A stretch of 64,000 nt of DNA from Notamacropus eugenii (lineage: Eukaryota > Chordata > Mammalia > Diprotodontia > Macropodidae), in the NCBI RefSeq assembly GCF_028372415.1, contig NC_092875.1, forward strand, positions 436,549,377-436,613,376. The letters run 5' to 3'. The notes beneath the pieces were generated by a model. That model saw only the letters and a program-made list of their open reading frames with translations. It had not been told where the DNA came from and ran no database searches. The first letter of the stretch is position 1, and the number at the start of each line of letters is the position of its first letter. The position numbers and the translations under genes are program-made. Of this stretch, positions 44,638 to 55,496 are shown piece after piece.

Positions 44638-44890
44638 GGCAGCTAGATGGCACAGTGGATAAAGTGCCAGCCATGGAATCAGTAAAGATTCACTTTCCTG
44701 AGTGCAGCCCCAGACACTTACTAGCTGGGTAGCCCTGGGCAAATCACTTCACTCTGTTTGCCTCAGTTTCCTCCTCTGAGTTGGAAAGAGAAATGGCAAG
44801 CCACTTCAGTATCTTTTGCCAAGAAAACCCCAAATGGGGTCATGAAGAGTCAGACATGACTGAAATAACTCAACAGCAAAAACAGTAACA
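44638..44890 (+). repeat. tRNA-type marsupial SINE, plus
   Basis: 'ggcagctagatggcacagtg', 'ccagccatggaatcagtaaa', 'ccccaaatggggtcatgaag' and 'aactcaacagcaaaaac'. Second of the pair. Confidence 0.95.
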
Positions 44891-45064
44891 AAAGAAGAAA
44901 GAAATTCTCCAAACTCGTCCACTGTCCAGCCCACCCTCTTCTAGTGCTTTTAGTACAATTACAATAGTGAAATATGGTTAGTATGAACTTCTTGCCAAAT
45001 AATATTTAAAATACTTTTTCAAAAGACTCTGTGTAATCTGAGAGGAGACTGCAATTTATCCATC

Positions 45065-45318
45065 ATATTTCATCCTCCTTCTCTACGCCTTTGCCCAGAC
45101 CACCCCCCCTACCAGGAATGAATTCTTTTTCCCTGCCTCTTAGAATCCTGGCTTCCTTTAAAGCTCAGTTCAAGCAGCATGACCTCCATAAGATCCTTCT
45201 TGATTCTTCCAGAGTCTAGTGCCTCCATAAGCTCCTTGAAAGCAGGGACTTCAGTCTTATCTCCAGAGCCCTGTGTCTGGTACTTAGGAAGCATGGAACA
45301 AATGATTATTGATTAACC
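45065..45318 (+). mobile_element. L2 3' end, plus
   Basis: 'ctacgcctttgcccagacca', 'agctcagttcaagcagcatg', 'agctccttgaaagcagggac' and 'aaatgattattgattaacca'. A clean 250-bp L2 terminus. Confidence 0.88.
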
Positions 45319-45675
45319 AACTGAAAATGGGTGGATGTTCTAGGGAGGGGTTTTTTAATTCAGTATGAGAATTAACTTGGTAACAGTTAGAACTTTTCAA
45401 AAATGAATTGGTTTATCTTACAATTCAGTGAATTCATCTCTATAAAGTGTCCAGGAAGAGAGTGACTGATCATCTAGTTGTATGCAGTGAGTTAGGAGAA
45501 TATGACACAAGCACAAAAATGTGGTACAAATCTTCATTCAATAAGCAATTTTCAAGTTCCCCAAGATTTAGCTAATATTTTTATACTAATAGAACCCTAA
45601 AATGAACCCTGGTTTTAAATGCCCTTGCTGTAACATCTGGCAATTGATATTTTTAATGATTAGAAAAAAGTGCTC

Positions 45676-45926
45676 TTTTAGCTAAATAGTACAGTAAATA
45701 GAGTGTTGGGCCTGGAATAGGGAACACCTGAGTTTAAGTCCAGCCTCAGACGCTTACTAGCTGTGTGACCCTGGGAAAGTCACTGAAACCTATTTGCCTC
45801 AGTTTCTTCATTTGTAAAATGAGCTGGAGAAGGAAACGGCAAACCACTCCAGTATCTTTGCCAAGAAAATCCCCACGGGAGTCATGAATAGTTGGACATG
45901 ACTGAAAAACGACTAAATTACAACTA
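45676..45926 (+). repeat. tRNA-type marsupial SINE, plus
   Basis: 'tagctaaatagtacagtaaa', 'gtgttgggcctggaataggg', 'tgtgtgaccctgggaaagtc' and 'tccccacgggagtcatgaat'. Confidence 0.92.
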
Positions 45927-46587
45927 AGCTCTTTTTAGTGAATTGTCATGTTGCATCATTTAACAGAATCACAGAATTTGAGACAGTTCAACTCAAATAT
46001 AAAAAGAATCATGTTTGCCTTGGTTTTACAAGCCAACCTTTTAGAATCTGATTATAAGCAATCACCCATTTATAAACAGGTTGTTCAGACAAGGAGTAAC
46101 CAATGTCAGGCCTTTTTTAGGATTCAGGAAGTCAAGCAGATGGAAAGGGAAGAGGAAACTTTGCTATTGATCTCAAAGCCAAGGAACAAGTCAAGAAATC
46201 AGTCATACATAGTAACAGAAAAGAAACACGACAGCAGGCCAAATGTTTGACTAAGGTTCCTTGAAGAGCTATTCATAAGAACTGACCACATCCCTCAGCT
46301 CTGCCTCTCTGGTTCTACAAGTGTTGAAGGTCTAACCAGACCATGAGTCTGTGCAAGTTTCATATCATCACACAGTCCAACATAGTTATTAAAAGATTAA
46401 TTTAATTTCATGAGCTTTTGGAAATGAACTTTTTGATCTTGAAGCATTCAGTGTTTGGTTTGGGTGCATACATGTACGCTTTGCCCTACTCTGTAGTCGC
46501 TAGAGGCAATGGAAGAGATCATGTGGGCTGAACAAGGGCTGGATCCACAGATGAGAAAAGAAGCGTTAAAGACAGGCCGTAGAGCGT

Positions 46588-46735
46588 GACAATAGAGTCC
46601 AACCCTCTTATTTTATAGATGAGGAAAATGAGGCTTAAATGGTGATCACATAGGTAATAAATAGGTGACTGAGGGGATCTGAACTTATTTCCTCCAACTA
46701 ACCAAAGAGCTGATGATCTTTCTATGGTACCACAG
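46588..46735 (-). repeat. MIR/THER-type SINE, antisense
   Basis: 'gagtccaaccctcttatttt', 'gatgaggaaaatgaggctta' and 'caaagagctgatgatctttc'. Confidence 0.75.
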
Positions 46736-46820
46736 AAGTTCAAGGATTGAGCCCAGAGAGTCAGCAAAGACAAAACGTTGGAAATTCTCCAAACTTGCAG
46801 CAGGCAGAGGTCTGAGAACC

Positions 46821-46834
46821 AAAAAAAAAAAAAA
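46821..46834. repeat. Poly(A) run
   Basis: Fourteen A residues after 'tgagaacc'. May be the tail of a decayed retroposon, but nothing upstream is recognisable. Confidence 0.6.
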
Positions 46835-47024
46835 TGAACAAACAGACAGAAAGTAAGGCTCCCTAAAAGGAGCTGTGTATTTAGGTCATGCTTTTTTGTT
46901 TGTTTTTTGTTTTCCCATTACCATATTCTTTTTTTGGACTGAGGACGTATATCAGCTGTCTCCAAATGTTTGAAGGCCTATGATTTGAAAGAGGGAATAG
47001 TCTCATCCTATGTTGTTCTGGAAT

Positions 47025-47238
47025 AAACATTTTTAACCTGAGATCTTGTGAATTCCCAAAGTGTCTTTGGATAGATTTTAAAGGCTCTGTGAACTTGAAT
47101 GAGACAAATTAATATATATTTATCTGAAATTTAACATTTTTTTTAGTTACTTAACATTTTGTCATAAAATGGGTTTATAGGCTTTGCCAGCCTGCCAAAT
47201 GGGTCTAATATTACCAAAAAAAAAGTCAAGAACCCCTG
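47025..47238. mobile_element. Possible hAT-type non-autonomous DNA transposon
   Basis: Left end 'atttttaacctgagatc' and right end 'gtcaagaacccctg' look like decayed inverted terminal repeats of the 'caggggttcttaacct' kind found in hAT/Charlie-type elements. The interior contains 'gggtttataggctttgccag' and 'ctgccaaatgggtct', which I recall from such an ancient mammalian element. No transposase. An 8-bp target duplication was not found. Confidence 0.4.
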
Positions 47239-47827
47239 ACCTAGAAGCTTTTTTTAGTCCAGATCCTGCTAAGAGCCTTTTTTTTTGTCTGGAAAAATTC
47301 TTCTTTAGGACTCCATACCTGCATTCTTTCACAGTTAGAATGTGGCTTTGAAAAATAACTCTCCCCTGAGAATTAGTAAAAGTACCCCCAGAATGACATG
47401 CAGATTTAGTAACTTCAGTTACTGTTGAAACTTTAAGAACCAAATGCTTTCTAATTCCAAAATTTGAAATGATCTGAAGTATTTTAAAATTATTCTCTCT
47501 TTACAACCCAGATATTCTGCTATTAAAAAAATCACTGATACACTTGCCACTTAATCTAACTGCATCAGGAATTCTCCAGCTATTCAAAACAATGTGATAT
47601 AAGGCCAGAAAAGTTGGTTAGGTCCAGACTACCAAGGGCTTGAATTGTAGGTTTTCTCATAGATAACATGAACACTAAACATTTCTGAGAAAGAGAACAG
47701 TGTTTCAGAAAGCTTAAAGAATAAAGGACAGGAATTTTAGTCATTTAGGGGACTACCAGAGGAAGAAAATACCTGTGCTATTGCGGTCCAACACTGTTCT
47801 TTGAAACTACAAGCCTTCAAGAGAGAT

Positions 47828-47925
47828 GCTGACTTGCCCAAGGTAACACAGTCAGTCTATGTTAGAAGCAGGACTTGAAGTCAAGCTTTTCTGGTACTGA
47901 AGTCAGCTTTCCATCCACTGTGTTT
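47828..47925 (-). repeat. MIR, antisense fragment
   Basis: 'gacttgcccaaggtaacaca', 'agcaggacttgaagtcaagc' and 'tccatccactgtg'. Confidence 0.75.
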
Positions 47926-48194
47926 GAGCTTGCCTATTTATGTAAGGAAGCAAGCAAGAGAGAGAGACAGCCATAAGCTATTTACTTATAACCAAAAAAT
48001 TTTTAATTCCTCTAATCCATGGCTAAACCTTGGTATTCATTCCAAGATCCACACCTTTCCTTTGGTTAGCCTGGGAAAGGCTAGAAAGGGAAACATACTA
48101 AGATAGCAAAATCGGGAATCTGAAAGAGGAGTGGAGATTAGTTTCCCCTTATCCTTTCCAGTGGCATAAGCAGCTAAACTAGCGATTATAGTAG

Positions 48195-48430
48195 AAAGCA
48201 CGCTGAATGTCATGTCAACAAACCTGAGCTGGAATCAAAGGGTCAGAGATGTTTCTCTAAGGGACCTCAGAGGCCACCTAGTCTAATCCCCTCATTTTAT
48301 AGATAAGGAAACTAAGGACACATAAGAAATAAGCCTCAGAGACAGAATGTCACCCTCTGACTCCTTCTGTCACCCTTTGCTGGCTCACCCACTTAATTCC
48401 TGTGTGACCTTTGACAAATCACCCCCCTTC
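48195..48430. repeat. MIR (+) split by an inserted MIR/THER (-)
   Basis: 48,195-48,243 ('gaaagcacgctgaatgtcat', 'gagctggaatcaaa') and 48,341-48,430 ('aattcctgtgtgacctttga') are two parts of one plus-strand SINE. The antisense THER piece 48,244-48,340 ('aagggacctcagaggccacc', 'ctcattttatagataaggaa') sits between them. Confidence 0.6.
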
Positions 48431-48593
48431 CTTTAGCACTCTCCCCATAGATTCATAGTGCTCTTTTAATATCCCTTAAAGCCCCAAAGGCCACCGATTC
48501 TATGGAATACATCTTTATGGAGCCCCATGGCAGCCTCAATATGGAGAAGGACTAGATGTTATATTTGTTAAAATGAGAGCCAACCAATATTAG

Positions 48594-48862
48594 AGGCAGC
48601 TAGACGGTACAGGAGATAGCATGTTGTGCCTGGAGTTAGGAAGACCTGACTTCAAAACTAACCTCAGACACTTACTAGCTGTAAGTGACTAGCTGTGACT
48701 GAACAAATCACTTAATTTATCCGCCTCAATTTTTCCAAGTGTGAGATGAGATAAGAATAATACTAGTCTTGGGGCTGTTGTGGAAATTAAATGCAATAAT
48801 ATTGAAAAAGTGCTTGGCACAGTCGCCTGGTACATATTAAGGGCTTAATTAGTGCTTATTTC
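48594..48862 (+). repeat. tRNA-type SINE with MIR-like 3' end, plus
   Basis: 'gaggcagctagacggtacag', 'tgacttcaaaactaacctca', a small internal duplication ('tagctgtaagtgactagctgtgac'-like region near 48,679-48,700), then 'aagtgcttggcacagtcgcc' and 'attagtgcttatttccttcc'. Confidence 0.8.
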
Positions 48863-48869
48863 CTTCCTT

Positions 48870-49660
48870 TATTCCATGGAACTAGTGTACATGAATTTAA
48901 TTTGTTGTCTAGAGATATACGGCTGGTTGCATGGTGTGGGAGACCCAGGCAGTGAATCTCTTAACTGTGGATACTTTGGGAGGAATATCAGGCAAGGTGC
49001 CTGTGTGGTTTACGTACTCGACTGTATTCCTCCCTTAGGGAGAGATCCTGGGAAGAGAGAGCACTTTGTCTCTGAACCTGCCTAAGCATGGCATCAACCA
49101 GTCCCCCCCGACTTCTACTTTTCTTAAGCCTTACCCATATCAGCGGTTCCTGGGTGTGCTTTTTTATTTTTACTGCCACCTAGAGCTATCAATTCAATTC
49201 ACTTCAAAAATTTGATTCCCTAGACATTTATTAATCAGCTATGATCTTTGTTAATACCCTGCTAGGCTCATTCCTCCAAGTGTTATAATCCATTGAACTC
49301 TTCCTGACTTCTGGAGAGGTGGAACTCCCATGTGGAAGTTCCAGGTTCACTGAGTGTCTGGGCAAGTTTGTTCTCCTCTCATTCAGCCTCAACTTGGATT
49401 CAGTTGTTGCAGAATGTCTGGAATACAGCTTTGGGAAAAAAATTGTCTGTCTGTCTCTTCTCTTACATTCTTTTCTTCTTGAGTCCTACCTAAATCAATA
49501 AGAGCTTCCTAGAACCAACTGGAGCTCACCAGGGAATGGAGTAGCACCAGCCTTAGTGCGGATTGGGAAATAAACAATGGATCCATCTCCCTGTGACCTA
49601 CTTCTTTAGGCAGCTAACTCCTCTTACACTCAATGTTAACCCTTGGCTTCTCAGAATTCA
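48870..49660. other. No recognised repeat or gene
   Basis: A weak L2-like scrap near 49,200-49,235 ('gacatttattaatcagctat'). Otherwise unassigned. Short frames at 48,852 and 49,319 have no known motif. Confidence 0.4.
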
Positions 49661-49667
49661 ATACTCC

Positions 49668-49920
49668 AATAGTAGCTGATATTTATGTAATGTTTATAGT
49701 TATAGGGCACTTTACATTCATCTTTTGATACTTAAACCAACTCCATGTGGTCCATAGTTCAAGATTTCCTGTGCCAGGTTTAGAGATGAAGACAAAAGAA
49801 ATTGACGATCAGTGAGATTAGTAAGTGACTCCCAAAGTTGTCCCGCTGGTAGACAACACAACTGAAACTTGAACCCAGGTCTCTTGACTACAAGTCCAGT
49901 GTTCTAAACCCCAACACATT
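49668..49920 (-). repeat. MIR, antisense, nearly complete
   Basis: 'agtagctgatatttatgtaa', 'ccaactccatgtggtccata', 'acttgaacccaggtctcttg' and 'acaagtccagtgttctaaac'. Confidence 0.88.
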
Positions 49921-49984
49921 TTAATTATCCTCCCCAGAGACCTTTTCCTTCCAATATCAAACTTTCTCATCCTGTGATAATGAC

Positions 49985-50180
49985 AGATAATAATAGCTAA
50001 CACTTACGTATTGATTTAAGATATGCAAAATATTTTACATACATTTGTTCTTTCAATTCTGACAATAACCATATGAAGTAGGTACTATTTCCATTTTATG
50101 GGTAAGGAAACTGAGGCTGAGAGAGGTCTTTCGGGCTCCAAGTCCAGGACTCTAGTTATTATACCACCTAGATGACAGCT
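49985..50180 (-). repeat. MIR, antisense, internally deleted
   Basis: 'ataatagctaacacttacgt', 'ggtaaggaaactgaggctga', then directly 'ggctccaagtccaggactct'. The middle segment is missing. Confidence 0.88.
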
Positions 50181-50464
50181 AAATTATCTGATATTTTTTT
50201 AAAAAGTGTACACTAATGAGTTCTCATTTTCTGTCCTCCCTTACTAGGAGACTGCTTTAATTCATAATAGTGAATCTCATATTGTGGATTCCGAGTGCCA
50301 AAACAGGTCAATAGCAAATATGTTTAGGGGAAATTAGGATATCACGGCACTCTTTGAAATCATACTGTATTGCTGTATAGGTATAGGACTGGCTATGAAT
50401 CCATGGGAAGAGTGCTAACGGAGTGGTGACCTCTATTCAGTGAAGAATGTTCTCATACTTGATC

Positions 50465-53262
50465 ATGCTCTTCATGTCCCAGTGACTCTGAACTCCTGTT
50501 GAACATCAACCAAACCCCATTCCACATCCTCCAAGACCTCTTTCCCATTCCCTTCAACCTTCCTACCTCAAAATTTCAATGTAATTCTACCTAGACCTTT
50601 TATTGTGCCCTCTGGGATGCCTATTCCATTACCGGTAAGCTTCCTTGCACTTAAATCTTTTCCTCTCCTGCTGCTTTCATCAGCTACCTTTTATTAAAAC
50701 CTGGCTTCTCCATGACGACTCAGCCTTCTTGTCACCCTTTCTCATACTGGTCTCATTCATTCTCCTTGGTTCCCTGGTTGAAGAAGAGGAGTTGGAATAC
50801 TTCTTGTTGCTCATTGCCATGTGTAGGTTCTCCCACTTTCTCCATCACTAACTAATCTCTCTTTGTTTGAGGTTCATGCTATTTGTATGTATCACCCAAT
50901 CAAAATTCTGATAGCTGTAGTCTATGGACCCACAGCTCATTCCTCTTTCTTCCTCAATGAGTTCATTACCTGGCTCACAATTTTTTTTTCTTCCCCAACT
51001 AAACATGTACATTAACTCTCCATCAAATACCCTAACCACTCAGTTGCTCAATCTGTTCATCTCCCATGAGCTACTCCTCAATAACACACAAAGATGATCA
51101 TACCTTTCATTTTGCCATCACCCACCAATATACCCCATTCAGTGTCCAAAACTTCTGAAATCCCCTTATCTGACTATAATCTATTGTCTTTTCTCCTCTT
51201 CCTTAGCTTTCCCTTTCAAAACCTGACTCTTCTTCTGCACCATGTCAACCAATCCCTTGACCCCTAATTCTCTTGTAGGCTATCTCCCCTACACTAGCCA
51301 CTCTCTCTTCTTCTCCCTGTCTTGACTCCTTGGTGACCCAATTCAACTTTATACTGTTGTCCTCTCTTGAATTCCTATCCCTCTTGTCATATCACTGATT
51401 ATGCTCAGCCAAGTCTCAGTCTTGAATCACTACTACTACCCATTGCCTTTTCTCCTTCCTACACATATACTAACTACTCAATGAAAGTGAAGAAAATACA
51501 CAACAGTTTTGACTGGATCCATATCTATATTATATAACCTCAATGGAGACTTCACTGCTGCTAGGCAATCCTACTATTTATCCCTTATTAACTCACTATC
51601 TCACTCTTCATACTGGCTCTTTCAAGCCTTTTCATTCCCTCCTCAAACTTCCCATGACTCCTCCTTCCCTTAATCTCTCATCTGAGAACCCTGCCTCATA
51701 TTTAATAGAAAAAGTTAAGGCCATCCACTCTGAGTTCTCTTTTCTCTCCTCTTCCTCAGCTTCTATCACTCAGAGGCTTTTATGTTACTTTCTCTTCCTT
51801 AATCTCTGTCTCATGTGATAAAGTGCCCTTCCCCCTTACCAAGGCTTATCCTTCTAATTGTTTAAGCAATCCCATTCCATCCTGTCTCCTCCAACAGATC
51901 TGTCCTTCTTCATCCCCACTCTTTCACTTGTTTTCAATCCCTCACTCTCCATTAGCTCTTTTCCTATGGCCTATAAACATGCCCATGTCTCCCCTATCTT
52001 GAAAAAAATCTTCCCTTGGTCCTTCCAAGTAGGCTTATCATCTTACATATCTTCTGCCCGTTTGTAGCTAAACTCCTCAAAGAGGTTGTCTTCAATAAGT
52101 GTCTTGACTTGCTCTCTTCCCACTGTTTTCTCAGTCCCTTAAAATATGACTTCTGATATTATCATTCCACAAAAAGTACTCTCCAAAGTTACTAAATAAT
52201 CTCTTAGTTGATAAATCCAATAGTTTTTTCTCAATCCTCATTCTCCTTGACCTCTCTTCAGCAACTGTTAAGCACTCTTTCCTCCTTGATATTCTTTTCT
52301 TACTAGGTTTTCAGGACATCCCTTTTTCCTGGTTCTTGTCCTACCTCTCTGACCACTCCTTCTCTGTCTCCTCTTCCAGATCACACCTCTAATCCTTCAG
52401 AATTCTGTCTTGGGTTCTTCTCTCCCTCTATACTGCTTCACTGTGACCTCATCAAGTCCCATGGATTTAATTACCATTTCTATGCTGATAATTCTCATTT
52501 CTACTTTTCTAGCTGTCCTCCAATCTCACATCACCAACTGCCTTTCAGATATCTCCAACTGGATGTCCAGTAGACATTTTAACCTCAATATGGCCAAAAT
52601 GGAATTCATTTACTTTCCTCCTAAATGCCCCCCCCCCAATTATTATAGAGGACAATACTATCTTCCAGTTTATCAGGATCACAACCTAGAAGTCCTTTTG
52701 GATTACTCATTCTTTCTCCCCTCACCTATCCCCAATCTATTGCCAAGGTCTGTCAATTTCATCATTGCAACATCTGTCAAATAAGCCCCCGTCTCTCCTC
52801 TGACATGGCAACTACTCTAGTGCAGGTCCTTACCACCTCATGCCAAATTTATTGCAATACCCTGTTGTTCTGCCTGCCTCAAACCTCTCTCCACTCTAAT
52901 CCATGCTCCATTCAGCCACTCATATGAAAAGTTCAGGTCCGATCATGTCACACACCTCCACCCCCAGCTTATTAAATTCTAGTGGCTCCCTATCCCTTCC
53001 AAGATCTAAATCAAAATGCTTTTTTTGACATTCAAAGCTCTTTGTAACCTAGCCCTCTCCTACCTTTCCAGTCTTCTTACACCTTACTCCCCAACATGTA
53101 TTCCTCAACTACATGACATTGAACTCCTTGCTTGCATAAGAAAGACACGACATCTCTCAGCTCTGGGCATTTTCTCTGGTTGTCTTCTATGCCTACAATA
53201 CTCTCTCTCCTCCACTCTAACTACAGACTTCTCTGGCTTCCTTTGAGGCTTAACTAAAATTT
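50465..53262 (+). mobile_element. L2 LINE, longest copy, endonuclease plus RT region, 3' end missing
   Basis: About 2.8 kb of plus-strand L2. Endonuclease-like part: 'IAVVYGPTAHSSFFLNEF' at about 50,910-50,963. RT part: 'LLDILFLLGFQDIPFSWFL' and 'YLSDHSFSVSSSRS' (52,283-52,385), the active-site box as YADN at 52,481-52,492, then 'NCLSDISNWMSSRHFNLN' (52,536-52,590). A C-terminal region follows ('cagtggctccctatcccttc', 'tacctttccagtcttcttac') up to 53,262, where a HAL1 begins. Frameshifts and stops occur throughout. Confidence 0.88.
52281..52784 (+). pseudogene. L2 reverse-transcriptase core (dead)
   Basis: Best-preserved protein part of the long L2. The metal-binding YADD box has become YADN at 52,481-52,492. 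The upstream 'FDTVDHS'-type block is damaged ('ATVKHSFLL', the FD pair lost), and a frameshift separates the two. The second catalytic Asp being Asn would by itself abolish activity. The C-run at 52,630-52,637 adds another frame break. Confidence 0.78.
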
Positions 53263-54308
53263 CACCATCCTTTTTGAGCTTTTCTATGGTCTGAGACCAA
53301 TTCATATTTTTCTTGGAGGCTTTGGATATAAGAGCTTTGACTTTGTTATCTTTTTCTGCATGTCTGTTTTGACTTTCCAAGTCACCATAGTAATTATCTA
53401 TAGTTAGAGTGTTTTTTTCCCATTGTATGCTCATATTCCCAGATTATTAGTTAACCTTTAAAGTTTGTTAAAGTAGGTCTCTGCTTCCAGGGTGGAGGGT
53501 GCATTATCCCAAACTTCAAGGATTTTATGCAAGTATTTTCAGAAACACTTCTAGAGACCTGTAAATTTTCACTTCACCCAAAAATAGTATGATCTAGAGA
53601 AGGATATTTTCTCCTCTCCTGGCCTAGGAGTGACCACAAACACTCTTTTATGCCCTGGAACTGTCAGGAGGGTCCCCTGCTCCACTGTGGCAGCAAATCT
53701 GGTATGCTAGTACTCCTCCTACCCCTGTGACTGCCACCCAGGATGTGACCTAGATCTGAGTATTGGCAAAGCAAGAGTCCTGCCTCAGTGCTAGCAAAGA
53801 GGCCCCTGTAATTGCTTTCTGATCATTTGTTCAATTCCTTTTACTGTCTATGGGTTGAGAACTCTGGAAGCAGCTGCTGTTGCTATTGACTCAGTGCCTC
53901 CTAGAGTCAACTCTTGGTTTGTTGGGGCTATGCTGGCATGACTTGTGCTCCACTCTTATCTGAGTGTGACAGACCTTTCTTGTTGACCTTCTAAATTGTC
54001 CTTGGAGTCTGTTGGCTGAGATGTCTGGAAACCACCACTGCTGCCACAGATTCAGTCATCCTGATGCCTGTTTCTGGTTTGCTAGGGCCTGGTCTGCACT
54101 GGCACAACCTGTGGTAAACTGTACTCCTCCCTCAGCCTGATGCAGCATACCTTTCCTGCCTACCTTCCAAGTTGTCTTGGGCTGGAAAATTGTTTAACTC
54201 CATCTTTTTGTGGGTTCTGATGCTCTCCAATTGGTTTTTGGAGTCATAATTTAGTTTGGGGGAGAGCTCAGGTAAGTCTTTGTTTTTACTCTGCCATCAT
54301 GGCTCTGT
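53263..54308 (-). mobile_element. HAL1 5' fragment (5' UTR plus start of ORF1)
   Basis: The 5' end at about 54,308 has 'gccatgatggcagagt' (minus-strand reading). The 5' UTR runs to about 53,440, then ORF1 start with 'ISKASKKNMNWSQTIEKLKK', equivalent to 'MNWSQVLEELKK' of the 3.5 kb copy. It stops abruptly inside ORF1 at 53,263, where L2 sequence begins. Retaining a 5' end but losing the 3' end is not a retroposition product, so a later deletion or rearrangement is implied. Confidence 0.75.
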
Positions 54309-54311
54309 GTC

Positions 54312-54380
54312 CTCAGAGAAGTAAGTTAAATGGCTTACCCAAAGCCATTAGTAGAATCTCCATTTGAACTCCAAAATAAA
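54312..54380 (-). repeat. MIR/THER fragment, antisense
   Basis: 'aagtaagttaaatggcttac' and 'gtagaatctccatttgaact'. Confidence 0.5.
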
Positions 54381-54561
54381 GTGATAAAATGTACAATGAA
54401 AACCAATATATCTGCAACTCACCATTGGTAGAATGTATGCTTTAAGTTTTTTATTCAGATGGATTTATGGTAATATACCCACATTCTTTCCTCATTCATC
54501 CATTTGATGAATGATCAACATTTCTGAAATATCTTTCCACCATTTAATACAGTCCTTTTTT

Positions 54562-54688
54562 TGGAAGCAATTGGAGTTAAGTGACTTATCTAGGGTCACA
54601 CAGCTAGTAAGTATCTGAGGCCAATTTGAACTCAGATCCTCCTGACTCCAAGACTAGTACTCTATCCACTGTGCCATCTAGCTACACC
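54562..54688 (-). repeat. tRNA-type SINE fragment, antisense
   Basis: 'gttaagtgacttatctaggg', 'gatcctcctgactccaagac' and 'ccactgtgccatctagctac'. Confidence 0.88.
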
Positions 54689-54894
54689 ATGTAAATATAT
54701 TCTTAAAATATTCCTGATTAGTGGAGGGAGAAAGATAAGCTCTTATATTATTAAAAAATAGACTACTTGGGTAACTGAACAGAGTGAAATAGTCACATGT
54801 AGAATGCATATCTATGACCTTAGCTTCAGTGCCTTAACCAACTGAACTAACTAGACACAGATATAAGCTTTTTATACTGTTAATTAAATACCCC

Positions 54895-55480
54895 AATGGG
54901 AAGCTACTAAAGATTATTGATCAAGAAAATGACATGGCTAAACTTGTGTTTTAAGAAGTTTATTTTGGCAGCTGTGTGAAGGATGAGTTAGAGAGAAGAA
55001 CATCTAGAAGGGGAGATGTTTGAGTGGAGAGATGGGGATAGGTGAAATAGATATTGTGGAAAGAGACTTGGTACTTTATTATATATAAGGATTGAGAGAG
55101 AGGGAAGATTCAAGGGTGACCCCAAAGCTCTGGACCTGGGTGACTGGGAGGATGGTGAGACATTCCACAAAATTAAGCATATTTGCTTTACTTGTTAGTT
55201 TGGCTTAGAGGAGAATATGAAAAGTTCTGCTTTAGATCTGTTGAGTTTGATATTTCGGCAAGACATCCAGAGGAGATGTCCAGCTGGTAGCTGACAATGA
55301 GGGACTGGATTTCAGGAGGCGGGAGGGAGGAAGAGAGACAAAGAGAGAGAGACACTATAGTCTGAACATTTCAAATCAGATAATCAGATCTGGTCACAAG
55401 AAGGATATGTCTGACAAAGCTGTAAAGAGTGAATTGGGTGGAGAAGGGAAAATTGAGATGGTGAAAACTATTAAGAGGAT
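54895..55480 (-). mobile_element. L2 LINE, antisense
   Basis: 'tttattttggcagctgtgtg', 'tgggtgactgggaggatggt', 'ctgttgagtttgatatttcg' and 'ggagatgtccagctggtagc' follow L2 antisense order. The end near 55,320-55,480 is decayed and purine-rich. Confidence 0.75.
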
Positions 55481-55496
55481 GTTGTAGTTGACTATT

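Noticed and set aside
45948-46250. 100-codon plus frame with polar composition
   Set aside because: No known motif, it begins right after a SINE, has no promoter or exon signals I can support, and length is within chance in 64 kb.
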